This document shows, piece after piece, positions 58,301 to 64,000 of a DNA stretch of 64,000 nucleotides. Source of the stretch: Pseudomonas capsici (GTDB lineage: Bacteria > Pseudomonadota > Gammaproteobacteria > Pseudomonadales > Pseudomonadaceae); NCBI RefSeq assembly GCF_017165765.1, contig NZ_JAFGZD010000002.1, forward strand, positions 1 to 64,000, written 5' to 3'. The notes beneath the pieces were generated by a model. That model did no database searches. It was not told where the DNA came from and saw only the letters and a list, made by a program, of their open reading frames with translations. A program made the position numbers and the translations under genes. How positions within the stretch are numbered: the stretch's first letter is position 1; each line of letters starts with the position of its first letter.

Positions 58301-61300
58301 CCAGTTGCAGTTTGCCGATGGCACTGTCTGGGATGAGGCAAAGATCACGGCAGCCTTGCTGATTGGTACTGAAGGCGATGACAGCATTACGGGCTATGCC
58401 AGCGATGATGACCTGATCGGCCTGTCGGGCAATGACACCCTGAGCGGCCGTGCCGGCGATGACCTGCTCGATGGTGGCGATGGCAAGGACACGCTCTACG
58501 GCGAGGACGGCAACGACACGCTGCTTGGTGGTGCCGGTAACGATACGCTGAGCGGTGGAGCGGGTAACGATCTGCTGGATGGTGGTGCCGGTAATGACAC
58601 TCTGGATGGCGGCAAAGGCTCCGATACCTACGTGTTCGGCAAGGGCTATGGTCGTGACACGATCAACAACTATGCCTACAACGACACCACAATCGACAAG
58701 CTCGATGTCGTGCGTCTGGATGGGCTGACTACGGAAGATGTCAGCATCCGTCGCGAGTCCGACGACCTCGTGATCCAGATTCGTCAGACCGGCGAATCGC
58801 TGCGGATCAGCTCGCACTTCTACAGCGATCAAAGCTATGGCTATGCGATCAACCAGTTGCAGTTCGCCGACGGAGTTGTCTGGGACCAGGCTCAGATCAC
58901 CGCTGCCTTGCTGATTGGTACAGAGGGCGACGATAGCATTACCGGTTACGCGGGCGATGATCGTTTGTCCGGTGCCCAAGGCAACGACATTCTCTACGGC
59001 CGTGCCGGTAACGACACCCTGGAAGGTGGTGACGGTAAGGACACGCTCTACGGTGAGGATGGAGACGATACCCTGCTGGGCGATGCAGGCAATGACACCC
59101 TCTCCGGTGGCTATGGCAATGACACTCTGGACGGCGGCAGTGGAAATGATTCGCTGGATGGCGGCTATGGCTCCGACACCTATGTGTTCCGCAAGGGCTC
59201 GGGCCAGGACACCATCAGCAACTACGCCTACAACGACACCACGGCCAAAAAACTGGACGTGATCCGTCTGGAAGGTCTGAATGCCAGCGATGTGGTGATG
59301 CGTCGTGAGTCCGATGACCTGATCATTCAGATCAAGGACAGCAATGAAACATTGCGTGTCAGTTCGCATTTCAATAGCACCCCGCTCTATGGCTATAACA
59401 TCGATCAGGTGCAATTTGCCGATGGCACAGTGTTGACCAATGAGCAGATCCGTACGGCGTTGCTGACCGGTACCGAGGTCGATGAAACCCTTACAGGTTA
59501 CGAGTCGGCGGACAGTCTGTTCGGTCTGTCGGGCAACGACACCCTGAACGGGCGTGCCGGTGACGACATCCTCGACGGTGGTGATGGCCGCGACACCTTG
59601 AACGGTGAAGATGGCAACGACACGCTGCTGGGTGGTGCAGGCAATGACGCGCTGAGCGGTGGTTATGGCAACGACACCCTGGACGGCGGCAGCGGTAACG
59701 ACTCGCTGGATGGTGGCTATGGCTCCGACACCTATGTGTTCCGCAAAGGCTCGGGTCAGGACACCATCAATAACTACTCCTACAACGACACCACGGCCAA
59801 CAAACTGGACGTGATCCGTCTGGAAGGCCTGAATGCGGCCGATGTGGTGATGCGTCGTGAGTCCGATGATCTGATCATTCAGATCAAGGAGAGTGGCGAA
59901 ACCCTGCGGGTCAGCTCGCACTTCTACAGCAGTGCGATCTATGGTTACGGGATCGATCAGGTGCAGTTTGCCGATGGTACGGTGCTGACCAATGAGCAGA
60001 TCCGCACGGCGTTGCTGACCGGTACCGAGGCCGATGAAACCGTTACAGGTTATGAGTCGGCAGACAGTCTGTTCGGCCTGTCGGGCAACGACACCCTGAA
60101 TGGCCGTGCCGGTGACGATATCCTCGATGGTGGTGATGGTCGCGACACCTTGAACGGTGAAGATGGCAACGACACGCTGCTGGGTGGTGCAGGCAATGAC
60201 GCGCTGAGCGGTGGTTATGGCAACGACACCCTGGACGGCGGCAGCGGTAACGACTCGCTGGATGGCGGCTACGGCTCCGACACCTATGTGTTCCGCAAGG
60301 GCTCGGGCCAGGACACCATCAATAACTACGCCTACAACGACACCACGGTCAACAAACTGGACGTGATCCGTCTGGAAGGCCTGAATGCTGCCGATGTGCT
60401 GATGCGTCGTGAGTCCGATGACCTGATCATTCAGATCAAGGAAAGTGGCGAAACCTTGCGGGTCAGCTCGCACTTCTACAGCAGTGCGATCTATGGCTAC
60501 GGCATCGATCAAGTGCAGTTTGCCGATGGCACGGTGTTGACCAACGAGCAGATCCGCACGGCGTTACTGACCGGTACCGAAGTCGATGAGACCCTTACAG
60601 GTTATGAGTCGGCAGACAGTCTGTTCGGCCTGTCGGGTAACGACACCCTGAACGGGCGTGCCGGTGACGATATCCTCGACGGCGGCGATGGCAATGACAC
60701 TCTCAACGGCGATGAGGGCAACGACACCCTGGATGGTGGCAGTGGCAATGACTCGTTGATTGGCGGCTACGGCTCCGACACCTATGTGTTCCGCAAGGGC
60801 TCGGGCCAGGACACCATCAACAACTATGCCTACAACGACACCACGGCCAACAAACTGGACGTGATCTGTCTGGAAGGTCTGAATGCTGCCGATGTGCTGA
60901 TGCGTCGTGAGTCCGATGACCTGATCATCCAGATCAAGGAGAGTGGCGAAACCCTGCGGGTCAGTTCGCATTTCTACAGCAGTGCCATCTACGGCTATGG
61001 CATTGATCAGTTGCAGTTTGCCGATGGCACGGTGCTGAACAATGAACAGATCCGTACCGCTTTGCTGATTGGTACTGAAGTCGATGAAACCCTTACAGGT
61101 TACGAGTCGGCAGACAGCCTGTTCGGCCTGTCGGGTAACGACACCCTGAATGGTCGTGCCGGTGACGATATCCTCAATGGCGGCGATGGCAATGACACTC
61201 TCAACGGCGATGATGGCAACGACACCCTGGATGGCGGCAGTGGCAATGACTCGTTGATTGGCGGCTATGGCTCCGACACCTACGTATTCCGCAAGGGCTC

Positions 61301-64000
61301 GGGTCAGGACACCATCAGCAACTACGCCTACAACGACACCACGGCCAACAAACTGGACGTGATCCGTCTGGAAGGTCTGAATGCGGCTGATGTGGTGATG
61401 CTCCGTGAGTCCGATGATCTGATTATTCAGATCAAGGACAGCGCTGAAACCCTGCGGGTCAATTCGCATTTCTATAGCAGTGCCATTTACGGCTATGGCA
61501 TCGACCAGGTGCAGTTTGCCGATGGAGTGATCTGGAGCAAGGAGGATATCAGCGCCAATCTGTTCACACCTGTAGCAGTCAGTGCCTTGACTGTCTCCGG
61601 CACGGAAGCAAACGAAACCCTCACCGGGGGCGCTGGTAACGATACGCTCTACGGAAATGGTGGAGATGATGTGCTGGATGGCGGTGCGGGTAATGACCGT
61701 CTGGACGGTGGTTATGGCAATGACACCTACCTGTTTGGCGCGGGTTCGGGCCAGGATACTGTCTCGGCCTATGATCCAACCCAGAACAAGGTCGATACCG
61801 TCAGGCTGGTCGGGCTGAACAGCAGCGATGTGATTGTTTCCCGGGAGAGCAGCGATCTGGTGATCAGGGTAATCGGTACCACTGACATTCTCCGGGTCAG
61901 CAGCCACTTCGTCAGCGATGCGACCTATGGCTATCAGATCAACCAGATCGAGTTTGCCGATGGCAGTATCTGGGATCACCAGGCCATCAAGACCCAGGTG
62001 CTGGAGGGGCGTGAAACCGACCAGGCTCTGTGGGGCTACGCCAGCGATGATCTGATCGATGGCGGTGCCGGAAACGATACCCTGAACGGTGAAGGGGGTA
62101 ACGATCTGCTGCAAGGCGGTGCCGGTAATGACACTCTCAACGGTGGTCTCGGCAACGATGTGCTTGATGGTGGTACTGGCAATGACCGTCTGGATGGCGG
62201 TGCCGGTGACGATACCTACCTGTTCGGCAAGGGCTCGGGCCAGGACATTGTCTCGGCTTACGATTCAACGCAGAACAAGGTCGATACCGTCAAACTGGTC
62301 GGGCTGAACAGCAGCGATGTGATTGTCTCCCGGGAAAGCAGTGATCTGGTGATCAGGGTGATCGGCACTACCGACAGCATTCGCGTCAGCAGTCACTTCG
62401 TGAACGATGCGACCTATGGCTATCAGATCAACCAGATCGAGTTCGCCGATGGCAGTATCTGGGATCTGCAGGCCATCAAGACCCATGTACTGAAGGGGCG
62501 TGATGGCGACCAGTCGCTGTGGGGCTACGCCAGCGATGATCTGATCGAGGGCGGTGCGGGTGCCGATACCCTGAACGGTGAAGGGGGTAACGATCTGCTG
62601 CAAGGCGGATCGGGCAATGACACCCTCAACGGCGGTGCTGGTAACGATGTGCTGGATGGCGGTGCTGGCAATGACCGTCTGGATGGCGGTGCCGGAAACG
62701 ATACCTACCTGTTCGGCAAAGGCTCGGGCCAGGACATTGTCTCGGCTTACGATTCAGCGCAGAACAAGGTCGATACCGTCAAACTGGTCGGGCTGAACAG
62801 CAGCGATGTGATTGTCTCCCGGGAAAGCAGTGACCTGGTGATCAGGGTGATCGGCACTACCGACAGCATTCGCGTCAGCAGTCACTTCATGAACGATGCG
62901 ACCTATGGCTATCAGATCAACCAGATCGAGTTCGCCGATGGCAGTATCTGGGATCAACAGGCCATCAAGACCCAGGTGCTGGAGGGGCGTGATACCGACC
63001 AGTCTCTTTGGGGCTACGCCAGCGATGATCTGATCGAGGGCGGTGCCGGTGACGATACCCTCAATGGCGGGGCAGGCAACGACACTCTGTCTGGAGGCTC
63101 CGGTGCCGATACTCTGAACGGCGACGAGGGTAATGACCTGCTGCAGGGCGGATCGGGCAATGATGTCCTTAATGGCGGATCAGGCAATGACATCCTCGAT
63201 GGCGGTGCAGGTAATGACCGTCTGGATGGCGGTGCCGGTGACGATACCTATCTGTTCGGTAAAGGCTCGGGTCAGGACACCATCTACTACGCCAATGAAA
63301 GTCGCGCAGGCAAACTCGATCAGGTCAGGCTGATTGATCTGAACGCGGCCGATGTCAGCGTGGCGCGTGAGGGTTATGACCTGGTGCTTCGTATCAACGG
63401 CACGACCGATACCTTGCGTGTCGTTTATCACTTCATGGGTGATGCGACCTCCGGTTATCAGATCGACCGTATCCAGTTCGCCGATGGCAGCGCCTGGGAT
63501 CAGGACGCGATCAAGACCCAGGTATTGCAAGGCAGCGAGGCTGACCAGTCTCTGGCGGGTTACGCCAGCGATGATCTGATCGAAGGCGGCGCCGGTGACG
63601 ACACCCTCAGTGGCGGTGCGGGCAACGACACTCTGTCCGGAGGCTCCGGTGCCGACACCCTCAACGGTGACGAGGGCAATGACCTGCTGCAAGGTGGGGC
63701 GGGTAACGACATCCTCTACGGTGGCAACGGCAACGACATCCTCGATGGCGGTGCAGGCAATGACCGTCTGGACGGTGGTGCCGGTGACGACACTTATCTG
63801 TTCGGCAAGGGCTCGGGTCAGGACACCATCTATTACGCCAATGAAAGTCGTGCAGGCAAGCTCGATACCATCAAACTGGTCGGTCTCAACGCAGCCGATG
63901 TCAGCGTTGCACGCGATGGCTATGACCTGGTCGTTCGTATCAACGATACGAACGACAGCTTGCGCGTCGTCTATCACTTCATGAGCGATGCCACGGCGGG
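52356..64000 (+). CDS. Giant RTX protein with FrpC-like self-processing module (partial)
   Basis: An uninterrupted frame of at least 3,881 codons leaving the right edge; the C-terminal secretion signal is not seen. Residues 1-234 are a unique helical domain. Asp235-Pro236 begins a FrpC-type calcium-dependent self-processing module ([57 protein letters not shown]). Residues ~420-718 are unassigned. From ~719, RTX nonapeptide blocks (GGxGxDxLx) alternate with HCBP-related units ([16 protein letters not shown]...RVSSHF...[12 protein letters not shown]), 18 units in the window. GAGAGGG precedes ATG 52356. Role (adhesin, toxin or contact factor) is unknown; no HlyC-type acyltransferase is nearby. 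Confidence 0.9.
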   Translation, partial: MSIVSLNSSQVSTLGNLQSQGNYPGAYAYLKTIVDQQVASNPSGQNAVELGKISNWLSAAQSINQNDGSFYSDMVRGSVRFAAAADGRSLSDADFQVASDALANNVLNDVIGQNGIPPLQDIIDADVQSAVSDLNLERWNWAGTIGDILPPPLGLDGDYVQIGGDTFSEYMGNLTEALLQNVAGMMKYMGLDEPIGSVFEWMWDDLGLDEFGQSLGGFIYDTVQKYFSDAYSYIDPLVLDLDGDGVETVSRDKGIIFDHDGDGHKLGTGWVGADDGLLVLDKNKNGSIDNGSELFGVNTVLRNGKTASNGFEAIADLDDNEDGIFDEQDAAFTSVKVWQDHNQDGISQSNELKTLADLGVTSINVTGAVHGSANNGNIISNLGSYTRVDNQTGAETQGIVGTIDFAQNTFYREFSDKIALDEEAKKLADMQGSGTVRDLREASMLSSSLKQALSDYSSATTRQAQLALVDRLLGAWAGTSTMDSFDERIEDLGTGFYQVKFSYSWEKPSSLFISSDNGGNNTPPPSREPTAAQLAQQSALEKIKILEAFTGIEYFNFSSREEGEGDSKKIYLSASSGNSAGGHRTVGALLTGTIYITEENLSLQSFQIDQINKAYDALVESVYRGLLLQTRLQSYTSLLGVSWSGEGFFIDYSAITQELARVHALDPVKAIVDGAELGASLKKGIWNESISTWLNELDDVGLAQLKNVYGGKNAVLLGTAAGDSYNGTEQDDFLVGAKGNDYLTGSGGNDFLIGGDDSDYLSGGVGADVLSGGEGSDTIYGDGGDDLLLGDTGNDYLYGGDGSDTYFFRSGWGQDTVNNYDLTTNKQDVIEFSEEISPSDIVVSRNYDDLLLSRRGSSDRITISSYFNRDAAGPYVLESIRFANGTQWSVDEIKAMVVVATDGNDSIWGYASDDILRGGLGDDTLQGLAGNDTLHGEAGNDYLYGGAGADQLSGGEGSDYLSGGEGSDSLQGDAGNDNLYGDAGNDQLDGGIGNDYLYGGEGSDTYLFSRGWGQDSVNNYDSSAGKIDVIEFAADILPTDIIITRSGSDLILSLKNTTDKITVSSYFHNDGNTPYALDLIRFADGTQWSVEQVKVMAILSTEGNDVLTGYASDDSISGAQGSDTLYGGMGQDTLNGGAGSDYLYGEDGNDILDGGSGNDTLDGGRGSDTYRFAKGYGQDVINNGTYGETAADKIDAIQFDGLNPADLRFLRSSDDLVIQIKATGDTLTVRSHFSQEGTSTYAIDQLKFADGSVWDGVQIKSVVVQASEGADTLTGYATADNLSGLDGNDTLSGRAGDDVLDGGNGADTLNGDEGNDTLLGGAGNDSLSGGYGNDVLDGGSGNDTLDGGYGSDTYIFRKGSGQDTISNGVYNETTVGKQDVIRLEGLNLADISLRRESSDLVIQIKETGDTLRVSSHFSPASTYYNYAIDQLQFADGTVWGVDQIKASLLSGSEFNDTLTGYEADDTLDGLAGNDTLYGGLGNDTLVGGEGRDTLYGEEGDDTLLGGAGNDSLSGGNGNDLLDGGVGNDTLEGGKGSDTYVFGKGLGSDAIDNTSYNDTTVNKLDVVRLDGLNITDVSLRRESDDLIVQIRQTGETLRIRSHFSAEAGGWSYAIDQLQFADGTVWDRAQITASLLDGTEGNDTITGYDTADTLAGLAGNDTLYGRSGNDVLDGGDGRDILYGEAGDDTLLGGAGNDTLTGGSGNDTLDGGSGNDSLDGGFGSDTYVFRKGSGQDTISNYAYNDTTPNKLDVVRLEGLNADDVSIRRESDDLLIQIRQTGETLRVGSHFYSDQSYGYAIDQLQFADGTVWDQAKITSALLIGTEGSDTITGYATDDDLIGLDGDDVLSGRAGDDVLSGGDGRDTLYGEEGNDTLLGGFGNDTLSGGAGNDTLDGGAGNDSLEGGKGSDIYIYRKGSGQDTISNYSYNDTTANKLDVVRLEGLNTGDVSIRRESDDLLIQIRQTGETLRVSSHFYSDPSYGYAINQLQFADGTVWDEAKITAALLIGTEGDDSITGYASDDDLIGLSGNDTLSGRAGDDLLDGGDGKDTLYGEDGNDTLLGGAGNDTLSGGAGNDLLDGGAGNDTLDGGKGSDTYVFGKGYGRDTINNYAYNDTTIDKLDVVRLDGLTTEDVSIRRESDDLVIQIRQTGESLRISSHFYSDQSYGYAINQLQFADGVVWDQAQITAALLIGTEGDDSITGYAGDDRLSGAQGNDILYGRAGNDTLEGGDGKDTLYGEDGDDTLLGDAGNDTLSGGYGNDTLDGGSGNDSLDGGYGSDTYVFRKGSGQDTISNYAYNDTTAKKLDVIRLEGLNASDVVMRRESDDLIIQIKDSNETLRVSSHFNSTPLYGYNIDQVQFADGTVLTNEQIRTALLTGTEVDETLTGYESADSLFGLSGNDTLNGRAGDDILDGGDGRDTLNGEDGNDTLLGGAGNDALSGGYGNDTLDGGSGNDSLDGGYGSDTYVFRKGSGQDTINNYSYNDTTANKLDVIRLEGLNAADVVMRRESDDLIIQIKESGETLRVSSHFYSSAIYGYGIDQVQFADGTVLTNEQIRTALLTGTEADETVTGYESADSLFGLSGNDTLNGRAGDDILDGGDGRDTLNGEDGNDTLLGGAGNDALSGGYGNDTLDGGSGNDSLDGGYGSDTYVFRKGSGQDTINNYAYNDTTVNKLDVIRLEGLNAADVLMRRESDDLIIQIKESGETLRVSSHFYSSAIYGYGIDQVQFADGTVLTNEQIRTALLTGTEVDETLTGYESADSLFGLSGNDTLNGRAGDDILDGGDGNDTLNGDEGNDTLDGGSGNDSLIGGYGSDTYVFRKGSGQDTINNYAYNDTTANKLDVICLEGLNAADVLMRRESDDLIIQIKESGETLRVSSHFYSSAIYGYGIDQLQFADGTVLNNEQIRTALLIGTEVDETLTGYESADSLFGLSGNDTLNGRAGDDILNGGDGNDTLNGDDGNDTLDGGSGNDSLIGGYGSDTYVFRKGSGQDTISNYAYNDTTANKLDVIRLEGLNAADVVMLRESDDLIIQIKDSAETLRVNSHFYSSAIYGYGIDQVQFADGVIWSKEDISANLFTPVAVSALTVSGTEANETLTGGAGNDTLYGNGGDDVLDGGAGNDRLDGGYGNDTYLFGAGSGQDTVSAYDPTQNKVDTVRLVGLNSSDVIVSRESSDLVIRVIGTTDILRVSSHFVSDATYGYQINQIEFADGSIWDHQAIKTQVLEGRETDQALWGYASDDLIDGGAGNDTLNGEGGNDLLQGGAGNDTLNGGLGNDVLDGGTGNDRLDGGAGDDTYLFGKGSGQDIVSAYDSTQNKVDTVKLVGLNSSDVIVSRESSDLVIRVIGTTDSIRVSSHFVNDATYGYQINQIEFADGSIWDLQAIKTHVLKGRDGDQSLWGYASDDLIEGGAGADTLNGEGGNDLLQGGSGNDTLNGGAGNDVLDGGAGNDRLDGGAGNDTYLFGKGSGQDIVSAYDSAQNKVDTVKLVGLNSSDVIVSRESSDLVIRVIGTTDSIRVSSHFMNDATYGYQINQIEFADGSIWDQQAIKTQVLEGRDTDQSLWGYASDDLIEGGAGDDTLNGGAGNDTLSGGSGADTLNGDEGNDLLQGGSGNDVLNGGSGNDILDGGAGNDRLDGGAGDDTYLFGKGSGQDTIYYANESRAGKLDQVRLIDLNAADVSVAREGYDLVLRINGTTDTLRVVYHFMGDATSGYQIDRIQFADGSAWDQDAIKTQVLQGSEADQSLAGYASDDLIEGGAGDDTLSGGAGNDTLSGGSGADTLNGDEGNDLLQGGAGNDILYGGNGNDILDGGAGNDRLDGGAGDDTYLFGKGSGQDTIYYANESRAGKLDTIKLVGLNAADVSVARDGYDLVVRINDTNDSLRVVYHFMSDATA
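53058..53640 (+). other. FrpC-type self-processing (clip-and-link) module
   Basis: Codons 235 to about 428 of the RTX gene. The module begins at an Asp-Pro pair. It contains at least four calcium-loop segments ([53 protein letters not shown]). In FrpC and ApxIVA the equivalent Asp-Pro bond is cut autocatalytically on calcium binding, and the new Asp end can link to lysines. Confidence 0.7.
54511..64000 (+). repeat. Tandem RTX + HCBP-related modules
   Basis: HCBP-related units start (at the codon for the first Gly of G-S/N/D-D-x-Y) at 54759, 55359, 55851, 56403, 56958, 57513, 58065, 58617, 59169, 59721, 60273, 60771, 61269, 61716, 62205, 62694, 63237 and 63783. From 56403 to 60273 spacing is 552-555 bases, then 498, 498, 447, 489, 489, 543 and 546. 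Three unit subtypes occur: DTT-type to about 61.5 kb, SAYD-type at 61.7-62.9 kb, and [14 protein letters not shown] after 63.2 kb. Neighbouring units of a type are nearly identical in DNA. Confidence 0.85.

Noticed and set aside
56334..62114. Very long minus-strand open frames (about 1,390 and 516 codons) opposite the RTX repeats
   Set aside because: They exist because the repeat units have a length divisible by three and biased codons, which keep one antisense frame open. They have no ribosome site and no family resemblance, and the plus-strand RTX frame explains the region.
54511..64000. Regular tandem repeats as a possible CRISPR array
   Set aside because: The repeats are in-frame RTX nonapeptides and HCBP units coding for protein, without short direct repeats and unique spacers.
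54511..64000. Mannuronan C5-epimerase or RTX lipase/protease identity for the giant protein
   Set aside because: No epimerase beta-helix, GxSxG lipase motif or HExxH protease motif was seen in the part inside the window.

Overview
The window is chromosomal DNA from a fluorescent-type Pseudomonas, most likely close to the P. syringae group (inference). The gene order fklB - small Fur-boxed gene - ispB / rplU-rpmA-obgE-proB-creA / rpsT / murJ-ribF-ileS-lspA-fkpB-ispH / fimT / fimU-pilVWXY1-pilE / thiO / pilRS / PP0621-like / bamD / rluD-pgeF-clpB matches the core block known from P. aeruginosa (PA4572 down to PA4542) and P. putida. REP-type repeats, DUF6482, DUF3094 and DUF1780 proteins also point to Pseudomonas.

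Region 1 (1-33 kb) is housekeeping core: isoprenoid synthesis (ispB, ispH), ribosome and GTPase (rplU, rpmA, obgE, rpsT), proline (proB), cell wall flippase (murJ), flavin (ribF), isoleucyl-tRNA synthetase and lipoprotein signal peptidase. It continues with the type IVa minor pilin operon and its pilS/pilR two-component system, then bamD, rluD, pgeF and clpB. A sigma32-type promoter precedes clpB, a tandem Fur-box region precedes the small PA4570-like gene, and several clean intrinsic terminators are present. Two related MITE-like elements lie at 11.2 kb and 46.4 kb.

Region 2 (33-43.5 kb) starts with a tRNA cluster (Asn, Pro, Lys and a second identical Pro). Accessory-looking genes follow: two EamA/DMT exporters, a 2-oxoglutarate/Fe amino-acid dioxygenase, and a minus-strand operon of a polar amino-acid ABC importer plus an LLM flavin monooxygenase. 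The operon is divergent from a PAS-AAA+-Fis regulator that lacks the sigma54-contact loop. Together they look like an amino-acid derivative uptake, oxidation and export locus. A conserved block follows (type II NADH dehydrogenase, a 57-aa DUF3094 protein, MOSC protein, DUF1780 protein).

Region 3 (46.6-64 kb, running off the right edge) is a complete type I secretion cluster: TolC-like outer membrane protein, HlyB-like ABC transporter with a degenerate peptidase domain, and HlyD-like fusion protein. These are followed by a small exported protein and a giant RTX protein of at least 3,881 residues. The RTX protein has a FrpC-like self-processing module (Asp235-Pro236) and 18 tandem RTX/HCBP-related modules in the window. 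Module spacing often changes by 18 residues, which is one beta-roll turn. A perfect CRP/Vfr-type palindrome lies before the ABC transporter gene. This secretion locus and the dioxygenase/ABC/LLM locus are the parts most likely to hold undescribed biology.
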